NCBI GenBank assembly: GCA_943736015.1 | Contig: OX031061.1 | Span: forward strand, 56,364,192 to 56,428,191 | Length of the DNA: 64,000 nt | Origin: Tridacna crocea | Lineage: Eukaryota > Mollusca > Bivalvia > Cardiida > Cardiidae | Direction: 5' to 3' | Part shown: positions 50,715 through 61,666 of the stretch, piece after piece | How positions within the stretch are numbered: the first letter of the stretch is position 1 | Layout: each line of letters begins with the position of its first letter | Program-made: the position numbers and the translations under genes | Notes under the pieces: generated by a model | Told to the model about the DNA's origin: nothing | Databases searched by the model: none | The model's input: only the letters and a program-made list of their open reading frames with translations

Positions 50715-50984
50715 CCATGTCGACAGCACCGAGAAATGTGGCTATCAGTATGAATAGGTCTAAGATTTTGTAAATTTTGTATAAAATTCAATGAAAATGC
50801 CATGCATAGATAAGATAAGTTGCACTGTGTATTGAAAAGTTTTGTACCATCGATCTGTTGGAGATTGTTCTGGGTGAGATTATATACAAATGGCAAGTTA
50901 ATACCACCGTTGAAATTCAATTAAGCTTTTCCTGTCATTCATATTCTGAGTGACATTGTATGTCATAGAGGATATTTGTTTTTA

Positions 50985-51245
50985 TCGGTGAAATATCGAA
51001 ATTTATTTCATCGAGTGAACACCATCGTTAACATTTTCGATTTTTCACCGATAAAAACTAATTTTCTATTCCGTGATTGCATGCTTTTATCAAAATCCAG
51101 TACAATTCTTTTCGATTATTTCCCATGACGTACCCCTCCCGCATAGTAACGCATTACAATATTACGTCAAGCGCGAGAAATGTAAGGTAAATGACGTCAT
51201 ATTTCTATCTGGTTATGAGTCACGGGCAATTTACCTAGGTAACTA
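50985..51245. repeat. Fold-back plus shared repeat
   Basis: tttttatcggtgaaatatcg faces cgatttttcaccgataaaaa (50983-51056). The left part recurs at 57228-57310, the right part (atgacgtcatatttctatct, cgggcaatttacctaggtaa) at 38060-38210 reversed. Confidence 0.65.
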
Positions 51246-51611
51246 GAATGTAAGAATCGGTATTTTCACTGTACGTACCCATGTAATATCGAAAAAATAT
51301 TTTTCACTGCTATTTCTCGATGTCCTACCGGAAAGCATGAAATAAGAAGTACTCTTGTAACCCCATCCACCGGTCTCATCACCACAGTTCAATTCAGTAC
51401 CTAGAATGCAAAATATGCTAAAGTCACAATTCATCTGTAGCCATTCAAAGACGACTTTGTAACCCTAGAAAAAAGGGCTTGTAAAGCATCGGGATGTATG
51501 GATGCGTAGCTTTTAACAAACTATTGCTAAATTGTCTTTAACCTTTTCAGTTATATACTACTCACATTTTGATAGGGATCACTTACATATTTCAGTATGG
51601 GTAGGCTCTTT
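51246..51611. other. Nothing recognised
   Basis: No repeat or gene signal seen. Confidence 0.3.
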
Positions 51612-51815
51612 ATGCTACCACACTAAAAAATTTTAGAATTGTCCAAGTTGAAAACATTTGCTGACTAAAAACCAAATGCAACTTAAGATATGCTGTCTGT
51701 CATAGAGTAGAAAACATCGTGCTGGTATCCAGCATTTTCTGCTTTTCCAACAATGTTTTCCAAAGGCTTCTTTCTCTGTGTCTTAAACAGTCGGCATTGT
51801 AAGGGAAAGGATTAA
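51612..51815 (+). mobile_element. THM1, damaged left hairpin arm
   Basis: gctaccacactaaaaaattt to aagggaaaggattaa; left arm reduced to gaaaacatcgtgctggtatc. Confidence 0.7.
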
Positions 51816-52654
51816 AGATCGATTTCCGCTTGTGATTTTATCAATCAGTGTGGAAATGTAACATACTGTAAAACTCTACATAATCCATGCAACATATAGA
51901 TCTAGACTGAATCAAATATGGTGATCCCTAGCAAATTTTGAGTTGTGTATATAAGAAAAAGATGTTTGTTGTAACGAGTGTTTCAGCCCTGTCTCGTTTG
52001 CACACGTTTTGGATATTGAGAAAAAAAAAACAACGCCTGAATTGTAATAGGTTACCATTCTTTAAGAGATGACAAAATTTTTGCAGTCAATCAAAATTCA
52101 CGTGGGGTATGGACGATGAATGAAGGTCCCTAACGGCGCATCAATACAACATTTGTGTGAATAGGCTGACACCATTGTTATGCGAATGTAGGTATAGATT
52201 TAGGTCGCCGTCAGATGTGAATGAATTTTCTGTAATCAAAAACACAATGACATCTCTTTTCCCATTCACAAACTAATAAACTTGAGCATCCTTTGTAATG
52301 AGCACTCACGGACAAGTTTATCGCTGTTTCACAGGCATCTAACAGAAATAATATGCCATCATAATTTTGTTCTATGATGTTTCGATTAGCACAGCCCAAC
52401 CCAAAGTATCAGTTTTAGATATAACTTTATCAATATACAGCGTACGCGCACGAGAGAGACAGAGAGGGCGTCAGAACAGACAAACAGACAGCCATAAAAA
52501 TCATTATGTAAAGAACACTCCTAGTCTGTCTTGCATGTCATATTTTGTATTGAAAATGTTACGTGTCTATGTGTCAAAACTGATACCTAGCTATCGAAAC
52601 AGTACGGAACCCATAAAGTGACATGCTCGACTCCTTTTTTTAATATGCAAATTT
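51816..52654. other. Nothing recognised
   Basis: An 84-codon frame from 52367 reads through a simple-sequence patch (cgagagagacagagaggg); no coding character. Confidence 0.35.
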
Positions 52655-52661
52655 CTCAAGT

Positions 52662-52718
52662 TATTTCGTTTTTACGAAATACTATTTCGTAAAAACGAAA
52701 TACTATTTCGTTTTTACG
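52662..52718. repeat. ATTTCGTTTTTACG inverted triplication
   Basis: atttcgtttttacgaaatac, tatttcgtaaaaacgaaata and ctatttcgtttttacg alternate in orientation, giving two overlapping perfect palindromes. Confidence 0.9.
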
Positions 52719-52833
52719 TTTTCGTTTTTCATGCATCTCCGTGATTCCTTAAGCGTCATTAGTCACATGCTAGTCTCTTGACATTCCCTCAATGCTTTTT
52801 TGAAATTTGGTGCGAAATATAACAATGCCTTAC

Positions 52834-52920
52834 GACGCTACGTTTTCTCCTTTTACCACAGTGTTTTCATAATCCTGCTTTTTAGCGTCGTGAAAACACG
52901 GAATTGTATGGTATAGGTCG
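52834..52920 (+). mobile_element. THM1 right end fragment
   Basis: ttttctccttttaccacagt, then gcgtcgtgaaaacacggaat and tgtatggtatagg. Confidence 0.55.
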
Positions 52921-53392
52921 CATGCATTCAATGACTGCCTAGGTCAGAGGTGTTGTTTGTGTGTATTATCTTTACAATGATATACAAAATAGTTGCGTGT
53001 GTTCAATGTTCATTTTGATGTTCAGGCCCGATTGTAATTAATCAGGTACTCTTAAAATAGACACAAATAATAGTTTGACGGTTAAAAATACACGCCTTTG
53101 GATTGACAGCCATAACCATGATTAATTTTATTGTTATTTGATTCGAAACCAGAATAGGATATTCTATTCAGTCCCGTATCAATGTCATTCATAATTCGAT
53201 CTTTTCTGCCATGCTGACAAGAGCAGTCAATACATTATCATAAATTCGAGATGAGTGAAGCAAGCTTTCAAGAGTGGTATGTAACGAGAACATGGGTATG
53301 TTGGATAGACAAAGGGGAGGCATTTTAATGGCTGAATTGCTTATTGATCTATTTATTCATCCCGTCTGTTTGGAAGTCGGCATTCGGCATAC
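52921..53392. other. Nothing recognised
   Basis: No shared repeat. Ends next to a GC-richer segment described separately. Confidence 0.3.
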
Positions 53393-53489
53393 CTCTGGTG
53401 GGAGCAATCATATCCCTCGGCTGTAACTGGTGGATTAATATGCGCCAGATCGATGCAGTCATCTCCCGGAAATACGCCGGTTTACCGTT
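53393..53489 (-). other. Possible isolated exon (97 bp), minus strand
   Basis: On the minus strand tgatttttcag precedes and gtatgc follows a segment with one open frame, NGKPAYFREMTASIWRILIH followed by QLQPRDMIAPTR. GC content is clearly above the surroundings. I do not recognise the protein. The plus strand offers a competing frame with a hydrophobic stretch (FGIPLVGAIISLG) ending in TGA. No neighbouring exon was found, so this may equally be a decayed transposon piece. Confidence 0.15.
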
Positions 53490-53496
53490 CTGAAAA

Positions 53497-53725
53497 ATCA
53501 AGAACACTTGACAGTAAAATCAAGAACACATAAAGGTAGACAGTAAAATCAAGAACACACTGCACAAAGGTAGACATTGCAGAAAGGTAGACAGTAAAAA
53601 TCAAGAACACACTGCACAAAGGCAGACAGTAAAAATCAAGATCACATTGCACAAAGGTAGACGGTAAAAATCAAGATCACATTGCACAAAAGTAGACAGT
53701 TAAAATCAAGAACACTACCTTAACT
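53497..53725. repeat. ~35-bp tandem repeat, about six units
   Basis: aaggtagacagtaaaaatca then agaacacactgcaca; successive units vary between agaacac and agatcac. Confidence 0.88.
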
Positions 53726-53994
53726 AAGCCATGTCCTTGGAAAAGGTTTTTTTTTTTTTCTATGCATCTCCGTGATTTCTTACTCAAAGCAAGTTTGGGT
53801 TCATTTCGCTTCACAAAGTTTCGATTCGTGTAAGCCTGCGTCGATACTTTTTCGCAGATGTATTTAACACCCTTTTCAGAGAACGGATTTTACGATGTAT
53901 TTAGTCTGATATTGATCCACAACAGCTACAATGACATCATCAACAACTACAAAAACAACAAAATGAAATATACATATAAAAAGCGCTCTACGGT
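53726..53994. other. Nothing but a short repeat piece
   Basis: gattcgtgtaagcctgcgtc near 53820 belongs to the GTCAGCCTGC hairpin family. Confidence 0.35.
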
Positions 53995-54225
53995 TTAACC
54001 CATTACCAGACGAAAACAATTTAGCCTTGCCCAAATTGAAAGCAATTGCAGACGACAACTTCAATGTGGCTCAAATTGTGCAATTTTTCCTTGATGTGGT
54101 AGAAAACATTGTGGGAAAAGGAGAAAATGCTGGTTACCAGCATTTTCTCCTTTTCCCACAATGTTTTCAAAAGGGCTTCTTTTCCAGGGGCGTTAAGAGT
54201 CGTCATAGTGTGGTAATGGGTTAAG
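53995..54225 (+). mobile_element. THM1 with a perfect 33+1+33 hairpin
   Basis: ttaacccattaccagacgaa to gtgtggtaatgggttaa; both arms fully complementary around GGTTACC. Confidence 0.92.
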
Positions 54226-54689
54226 ATATATGTTCATGTAGGTAAACAGGCCCAAGTTGCAATGGGTCAGTCGAAATAAAACGACTATGCAAGCGATCAT
54301 GTATAAGATTTAGAGATATCTCTGGGAAAGGGTGTGTCATTCACACATTTTATTACTCAAATTTGTTGCCCAAATGGTTCTTTTGAAGTCTTTTGATTGA
54401 TTAAATCAAGGACCCTTGATCGGATCAAACTTGCCAGCCTAATTAGCGACGTAAAGACTGTTCCTAATTCGAATATTACGACATTTTATGAAACATAATA
54501 CAGATATAGGTATTTTAAGTGATTTCCCAAATTTGGAGAGGTTACCGTTTATTTGTGATTTTACCGCACCGCTAAGAACATGTACGACATGGCTTTCAAA
54601 GGAGAAAAGTGGGAGAAATGAGCGATTGCATGTGACAAGTACTTAGTGCTTTTCAACCAGTACCTGTACCTTTCACTTTGTCAGCGACA
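54226..54689. other. Nothing recognised
   Basis: No repeat or gene signal seen. Confidence 0.3.
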
Positions 54690-54697
54690 TGCAGGAA

Positions 54698-54736
54698 AAT
54701 GGGGGGGGGGATGGGGGGAGTGGGTTGTGGGCTGGA
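54698..54736 (+). repeat. G-rich tract
   Basis: A run of ten G followed by atggggggagtgggttgtgg; G-quadruplex-capable. Confidence 0.75.
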
Positions 54737-54741
54737 GAAAT

Positions 54742-54787
54742 TAAGATCATACTGCACAAAACGTGCAGTCTGATCTTGGATGTATAC
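54742..54787. repeat. GATCAGACTGCAC hairpin
   Basis: agatcatactgcacaaaacg then tgcagtctgatcttgg: 15-16 bp stem with a small loop. Confidence 0.7.
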
Positions 54788-54969
54788 TGTATCTGACTGG
54801 CTTTCGGCGGATTGTGTTTTTTTTAAAAGAGAGGTCGAGATATATTTTGATAACGATGAAAGATTTATGCAGACAATTGACCAATAGCGAGAAGTTTCTG
54901 TTCAGATCGGCCTTTTTCGCAGAGCACAGTTCATGCGTAATCACTGTGTGATCATACGTAGGCTGTGTT

Positions 54970-55075
54970 ACTTCTTGAAAAATTAGACTTTTGAAAACAA
55001 TGTGGTAAAGAAGAAAATGTTGGTAACCAGAATTTCATCTTGTTTCCTCCTCCTCTTTCGCAAACGATTTCCATC
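54970..55075 (-). mobile_element. Diverged THM1 remnant
   Basis: cttttgaaaacaatgtggta then aaaatgttggtaaccagaat; hairpin right arm decayed. Confidence 0.45.
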
Positions 55076-55189
55076 TTCTGCGCCAAACTTTATTTGACGC
55101 CACAAGTGTTTTATTTTTTGACTGAAATGTCTTAAATCACGACCTCTTGTAAAGCGTTATAAAAGAACTTGAGTTGACTGAGATACTGC

Positions 55190-56790
55190 AAGAACTGTTA
55201 AATATTGACATTTGTCACAGAGCTTTTCAATACGAACATTTGTTAAAGAGCTGTTCAATAATGGCATTTGTGACAGAGCTATTCAACACTGGCATTTGTT
55301 ACAGAGCTGTTCAATACTAATATTTGTTAAAGAGCCGTAACTTACATTTGTTACAGAGCCGTTCAATACTTACCTTTGTTACAGAGCCGTTCAATACCGG
55401 CGTTTGTTACAAAGCCGTTCAATACCGACATTTGTTACAGAGCCGTTCAATACCGGCATTTGTTACAGAGCCGTTCAATACCTACATCTGTTACAGAGCC
55501 GTTCAATACCTACATTTGTTACAGAGCCGTTCAATACCGGCATTTGTTATAGAGCCAATCAATACCGGCGTTTGTTACAGAGCCGTTCAATACCCGCGTT
55601 TGTTTCAGAGCCGTTTGATACCGGCGTTTGTTACATAGCCGTTAGATACCGACATTTGTTATACAGCCGTTCAATACCGGCGTTTGTTACAGAGCCATTT
55701 AATACTGACATTTGTTAAATAATTGTTCGATACTAGCATTTGCTACAGAGCTGTCCAGTCCTGGCGTTTGTTAAAGAGCTGTTCGATACATTCAATACTT
55801 AAATTTGTTACAGAGCTGTTCAGTACTTACATTTGTTACAGAGCTGTTCGATACTGACATTTGTCACAGAGCTGTTCGAGACTGACATTTGTCACAGAGC
55901 TATTCGATACTGGCATTTGTCACAGAGCTGTTCGATACTTACATTTGTCACAGAACTGTCAAATACTGGCATTAGTTACAGAGCTGTTCGATACTTACAT
56001 TTGTCACAGAGCTGTTTAATACTGACATTAGTCACAGAGCTGTTCGATACTGACATTTGTTTCAGAGCTGTTTAATACTGACATTAGTCACAGAGCTGTT
56101 CGATATTGACCTTTGTCATAGAGTTGTTCGAAAATGACATTTGTCACAGAACTGTTCGCTACTGAGATTTGTCACAGAGCTGTTCGATACTGACATTTGT
56201 CAAAGAAATGTTCTAAACTGAGATCTGTCACAGAGCTGTTCGATACTGACCTTTGTCAAAGAACTGTTCGATACTGGCAGTAGTCACAGAGCTGTTCGAT
56301 ACTGACAGTCGTCACAGAGCTGTTCGATACTGACAGTCGTCACAGAGCTGTTCGATACTGACGTTTGTCAAAGGGCTGTTCGATACTGACGTTTGTCAAA
56401 GGGCTGTTCGATACTGACGTTTGTCAAAGGGCTGTTCGAGACTGACGTTTGTCAAAGGGCTGTTCAATAATGACGTTTGTCAAAGGGCTGTTCATTACTG
56501 ACGTTTGTCACAGGGCTGTTCGATACTGACATTAGTCACAGAGCTGTTGGATACTGACATTTGTCACAGAGCTGTTCGATACTGACAGTTGTCACAGGGC
56601 TGTTCGATACTGACATTTGTCACCGAGCTGTTCGATACTGACATTTGTCACCGAGCTGTTCGATACTGACATTTGTCACCGAGCAGTTCGATACTGACAT
56701 TTGTCACAGAGCAGTTCGATACTGACATTTGTCACAGAAATGTTTGATACTGACATTTGTTACAGAGCTGTTCAATACTGACAGTTTAAT
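55190..56790. repeat. 28-bp minisatellite, about 57 units
   Basis: Consensus acagagctgttcgatactga + catttgtc. Units in the left part carry gccgttcaataccgg, those on the right gctgttcgatactgac; a run around 56340-56515 carries gacgtttgtcaaagggctg. 28 is not a multiple of three, so long open frames across it repeat every 84 bp and are not genes. Confidence 0.93.
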
Positions 56791-57227
56791 TTATTAAGCA
56801 GGATAAGGGTTAACTTTATTTTTTTTAGTAAAATGGAGACTCAAGTATTTGTGCTGAAGAAAAGGTATTCCAACTGTACAAAAAAAGAAGAAAAGTTTAT
56901 ATAATTACTCGTACGGGTGTGGCTGACCCTGGGGTCGCAAGGAACGTAGATCTAAAACTTTCGTATGACTATATCTCGTATAGATTTGAAAAACAGTGCA
57001 AATGCAATCAATAGCAACGATCTTGAATTTGTACGGGTGTGGCTAGGCCTTGAATCTCAAAGAACGCAATTAAGAATATTAATATTTGGCAAAAGGGAGC
57101 TTAATGCATTTCCGTGATACCGGTACATCATACTGAGGGAATCATCGCATGATTGTGGATGCATAAAATTCATTTAGTCTAACAATCGGCTAGGTCATGA
57201 GGTGAGGTTGTCCTTTGTCATGCAGGA
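56791..57227. other. Direct repeat of a 20-bp phrase
   Basis: gtacgggtgtggctgaccct (56911) and gtacgggtgtggctaggcct (57031) lie 120 bp apart, each followed by tcgcaaggaacg / tctcaaagaacg. Confidence 0.6.
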
Positions 57228-57450
57228 AATAGAGGATATTTGCTTTTTTTCGGTGAAATATTGAAATTTATTTAATCGAGTGAACATCATCGGTAATATT
57301 TTCACGAGTGACGCAGCCAGTATTAGCCTGAGCAGGCTGATCCGAGACGACATTTTACGCAGATGTCCGAATGCCCTTTTTCGCATGTTGCAAACCTTAT
57401 TATAGTTATATACGTATCCAGCATGTTCACGAATGTTCACTCGACACTCG
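57228..57450. repeat. Partial copy of the 50985 fold-back plus hairpin piece
   Basis: ttcggtgaaatattgaaatt and atcgagtgaacatcatcggt match 50985-51045. gcctgagcaggctgatccga belongs to the GTCAGCCTGC hairpin family. Confidence 0.6.
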
Positions 57451-57953
57451 TACAAGTCTTTGTTAGCTAGTGACTGGGGCTCATTTTGTGGATGACTTTG
57501 AAATGAAATCTGCTGATTCCAAGAATATTGAAGACAACTTTAGGTAGTTGGTTTTTTCCAGTCATTGAAAGACTTGCAACTGATCTATATTATAGAAAGG
57601 TAATCTATCTTAGGGTTTTTAGGGTTAAGACTGTTATTTGTAAACCAAGGTTATGTGAAACTTTGGAGCACGGAGAAAAGTGAGAGAGGCTACATTTAAT
57701 GCCTTCTTAGATCTCGATTTTTGAATAAAGGTCTCTAAAAGAAATGGATCACTTCTAAGAACACAGTATGCGCAATTAATTGTCCTGATGTTAGTTACCT
57801 TGTACCATAATGTTACGAGCTATACATATAAACGACATTCACAGCGCCAATGTCGATTTATGACAGGTTTTAGTTAGAAGAGGAAGCAAGAGAACTAGAC
57901 ACCTTCAAAGGCCATTTTAGACCAATTTCGCTCGTGAGATCTGATTAGCATTT
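57451..57953. other. Nothing recognised
   Basis: No repeat or gene signal seen. Confidence 0.3.
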
Positions 57954-58036
57954 CGTCGGTTTACTTCCAAAACATCGTGACTACAGCTTGTAACAAGCTG
58001 TAGTTACGAGGTTTTGGAAGTAAATGGACGATTTGC
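57954..58036. mobile_element. Fold-back element, copy 2
   Basis: tcgtcggtttacttccaaaa..catcgtgactacagcttg faces caagctgtagttacgaggtt..ttggaagtaaatggacga; same element as 44699-44786. Confidence 0.83.
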
Positions 58037-58081
58037 AAGTTCAGCCAAAAGCGTATTTAGTTCTGAGAAGGTATTTTTGTG

Positions 58082-58135
58082 AGTTGAATGGTAAACTGAG
58101 TTGAATGGTAAGCTGAGTTGAATGGTAAGCTGCAC
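58082..58135. repeat. 20-bp repeat, nearly three units
   Basis: gagttgaatggtaaactga, gttgaatggtaagctga and gttgaatggtaagctg. Confidence 0.8.
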
Positions 58136-59012
58136 CGGAGAGCAGATTATTATACCATCTTTACCAATGCCGAACTTTGTTCTTGTTGTTGGCTATACAT
58201 TCCTTTTTTATTATTTCGACAATGGGTAATTTCTCTGCTTCCCACAATGGTTTATTTGGAGGGATCATCTTCAAATATGGATCACTCACTTAAACATAAA
58301 TAAGTATTTTCAAATTGCTATGGACTTAAGAAATAATTAAAAGGTAAGAAAATGAGAAAACAATTACGAGCTCAAACACAAAAATTGTTGAACAGAGGAC
58401 CGACTAAGGCGGTGCGGCAGGTAGGAGGAGTATATCATATAAACGTTCAGTACAAAAGGAAGTAGATATATATAAAATAAATCGGACCATTGTTTGTAGT
58501 GAAAGCAAAGGCAGGGTGTGGTTTTATTCATATCTAGTTTTTAAATGTGAAACACAGGTATCAGAAAAAAATCTATTAAAGAAATCCTATGAGAGTACAT
58601 TCGTTGTGCCGATGGCGGCATAGAGTTTAGCGTAGAACCAAGCGTACCTCTATTCTTAGTACCTAATACTTCGGGGTAGGCATTGATTGGCTGGTGTAAT
58701 GAAGAAATATAACCCTCCTAAGAACTCTGAACAGTTTGGTAAAAAAGTTTATTCAATGGGGCAAGTCAATCTCCAAGCAGAATTATTCTCATCATACATC
58801 TCAGCAACGGTTAAATGACAAGAATCTTGTCAAACAGAGGAAAACATTTTTGTTACTGTTTAACTGTCTTTCATGTGTAATATAATATAAAGTAGACAAA
58901 GGAAATATGATTCTGGATACATCATAGGTGCATTCAAAATGATGAATTTACAACGGAATTATTTTTTTCGAGCTTCTTTACTGATCAGAATCTTACGCCA
59001 ATTGTAACAAAA
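58136..59012. other. Nothing recognised
   Basis: No repeat family. Directly upstream of the weak first-exon candidate at 59013. Confidence 0.3.
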
Positions 59013-59068
59013 ATGGCTGCACTCATGAATGATGACAACAATTTTGACACTTCGATGGATCTACGTTT
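59013..59068 (+). other. Possible first coding exon (weak)
   Basis: aaaATGGCTGC is a good start context; MAALMNDDNNFDTSMDLR then gtaagatt, a good donor. Without splicing the frame ends one codon further. No downstream exon recognised in the window and no protein family recognised. Confidence 0.15.
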
Positions 59069-59372
59069 GTAAGATTAAATTAAAAAAGTTATCGTCCTTT
59101 AAAAGACATTTAAGCTTTTCAGGAAATCCCTCTTTTTCACATTTCCTATCACAAAGTCTGATTAGTCGTATGCTGTTTGAACAGCACAGAGAACTTACGA
59201 TTGGTCTGTCTTTCACTGGCGTTTGTGTCGTCATTTTGAATTATGGTCATGTGACGAAAATATCACGTGAAGACGGACTACTTTCTGAGCCAACTACAGA
59301 GGTGAACGGGAATGGTCCGTGGTACAAGAGAATGGGGGCAAGTACCATTCTACAGTAAGGTTGAATAAGTTG
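59069..59372. other. Unassigned; overlapping 109-codon frame
   Basis: The frame from 59029 has no family features. tcacgtga palindromic E-box at about 59263, preceded by catgtgacg. Confidence 0.3.
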
Positions 59373-59602
59373 TTTATCTCTTTACCAAACGACAAAATTT
59401 TGGACTAATCCAAATTGAAAGCACTTGCAGACGACAAAATATATATGAATCAAAAATGGAATTTTGATTTTGGAAGGGTAGAAAACATTGTGGGAAAAGG
59501 AGAAAATGCTGGTTACCAGCATTTTCTTCTTTTCCCATAATGTTTTCAAACGCTTTCCTTCTCAGGGTCGTTAAAAGTCAGGATTGTGTGGTAAAGGGTT
59601 AA
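59373..59602 (+). mobile_element. THM1 palindromic MITE
   Basis: tttatctctttaccaaacga to gtggtaaagggttaa; left TTAA mutated; hairpin nearly perfect. Confidence 0.87.
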
Positions 59603-59878
59603 CAAAATAAAATTTATAGATATCACTACTTGCTTGGTAGCATGTTTCTCGGGGATATATTTCACCCCCTTTTCCTAGAACGCAGCTCATTATAAATCAT
59701 AAGCTAAGCAGATTGTTATGAGTCAGAATAATATAAATAATTCATTTTCCTTTCCGCGACAAGACAAGGGTCTTCAGTGGCGTTCGATTTATAATCCGGA
59801 AATCCACATTTTTTATTTCTCGTGATACTGGTCACGTGAGAGGCTCCACTGGCAAGTCCTTGTAGTACTTTGAATTCT

Positions 59879-60107
59879 TGAACTCTTTACCAAACGACAA
59901 TATTTTTAGGCTTGAACAAATCGAAAGCATTTGCAGACGACAAAATAAAAGTGGCTGAAAATTTGAAATTTGTTTTGTGAAGGATAGAAAACACTGTGGG
60001 AAAAGGAAAAAATGCTGGTTACCAGCATTTTCTCCTTTTCCCACAATGTTTTCTAATGGCTTCTTTCTCAGGGGCGTCAAAAGTAGGGATCGTGTGGTAA
60101 TGGGTTA
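59879..60107 (+). mobile_element. THM1 palindromic MITE
   Basis: gaactctttaccaaacgaca to cgtgtggtaatgggttaa; hairpin with two mismatches. Confidence 0.87.
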
Positions 60108-60177
60108 AGTAAGGAAAGATATGAATAAGTACACTGTTCGTGTTGGAAGCGGCGTAAAATTCATTTAAGGAATGAAG

Positions 60178-60288
60178 ATATTTTTTTTTTGTTTTCATGG
60201 AGGAATGAAAAAAGAAAAAAACCCTAATCACACTATGTGATTAGGTTCTTTTTTTTATACCTCCATAAAAAAAACAAAACAAAATCTC
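60178..60288. repeat. Fold-back element with T/A-rich arms
   Basis: tttgttttcatggaggaatg faces tacctccataaaaaaaacaa; inner ctaatcacactatgtgatta+g is a perfect palindrome but for its centre. Confidence 0.75.
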
Positions 60289-60532
60289 TTCATTTTTTAT
60301 AATTCAATATCACAGACACCATATTATATGCACCTAAATAACACTGCTTTTTTCATTAAAAATCCATATGTTAACATTACGTATTTACTCTTTTCCTTGA
60401 TTCACAAACCTTGCGATGTTTGAGTTTAAACTGTTACCATAAAATCTAAAACTAAGTCCTGGACAAGTTCAGCAATGAATCAGAGGGTCCGAATTTTAAG
60501 GTTAGCACTTTCAGAAATGCAGCCACCTCAGC

Positions 60533-60735
60533 TCCTTACCAGTCTACATAATAATAGATTAGTTCAAATTGAACCCAGTTGCAGACGACCAGTTGAATGC
60601 GCGTCGGACAACAGGATTCGGTTTTGCAAGCGTAGAAAACATTGCAGTTACCATCATTTTTTCCTTTTCCAAAAATGTTTTCTAAAGGGTCCTTCACTAG
60701 GGTCGTTGAAACTCCTTGTGGTTTGGTGAAGCGTA
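60533..60735 (+). mobile_element. Diverged THM1
   Basis: ctccttaccagtctacataa and cagttgcagacgaccagttg, hairpin reduced to cattgcagttaccatcattt; right end gtggtttggtgaagcg. Confidence 0.65.
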
Positions 60736-60789
60736 AGACCCGTCGCATAGAACCAATCTCTAATCTTTTAATTTTTAAAGATATAAGTA

Positions 60790-61318
60790 TTAAAGGTGGT
60801 TATTTAGATTTTTCACATATCATCAAGTTAAAAAATGTACATATCACTGAAATCAATATGAAAAAAAAACAACAAATTATCAATAATTAAGAATCATAAA
60901 ATTACCAAAAAAGGGGTATTCCCTTAAAAGGCTACTTAGCCTCTTAAGGTATTTTTAGATTTCGCGCCAAAAATCAAAAAAGCATTGTGGGAATGTCAAG
61001 TGACTGGCACGTGGCTCATGAAGCTTAAATTCTATAATATAACAAACATGTAATTATTTTCCATAATGTTTTCTTCGAGTGCTAAGCTTCATCTGTGTAT
61101 TTCCGGTATGTAAATGGGTGGGTTGCTCATGTAAAAAATAGACCCTGTATCCCGTCGGTGTCAACCTGGGCCGTAGTAAATCTCTATTTTCTCCTGTTGC
61201 CGTTTTTTGACAACTGGGGTTTTATGAATGAAAATTAAAAGGCTTTGGGAATATTAGCATACTTTTTTTTTTATTTTTTTTAAATTTTTGTCCCAAAATC
61301 TAAAGGGCCACCTTTAAT
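60790..61318 (+). mobile_element. TTAA/AGGTGG element, copy 2
   Basis: ttaa|aggtggttatttagat to tctaaagggccacct|ttaa; shares aggctacttagcctcttaag and tttttagatttcgcgccaaa with 38490-38993. About 35 bp longer, with local rearrangement in the middle. Confidence 0.78.
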
Positions 61319-61666
61319 GTCAGTCAGTAAACCCCTTCCTCTCTATCTATAAACGAAGTGTAAGATGACACCCAAGGCTCCTTTTTGTCATGATACATAG
61401 CACTTATTGATATAAACATTAATTTCAGGGCAAGTTTAATTCTTTATAATATGACACGTGCATTTCCAGCCAAAATAAACAAGCCTCTTTAAAGTGACAA
61501 CGCCCTTCCTGTCTGTCATCAATATATTTTGTCAAAATGTAAATATTAACTCTATAGTCTGACATTCATATGAGAATGAATTACAGCCTTGTTTAGATGG
61601 AGTCTTTATAATAAATAAATTAACGCTATTGGAATACGTACGAATTGTGCTCCGTTAAAAGGTAGT
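61319..61666. other. Nothing recognised
   Basis: No repeat or gene signal seen. Confidence 0.3.

Noticed and set aside
55324..56075. Three 80-104 codon ORFs rich in LLQSRSI / VTEPFNT
   Set aside because: They read through the 28-bp minisatellite; the 28-residue period is forced by the DNA repeat and the same array is open in several frames.
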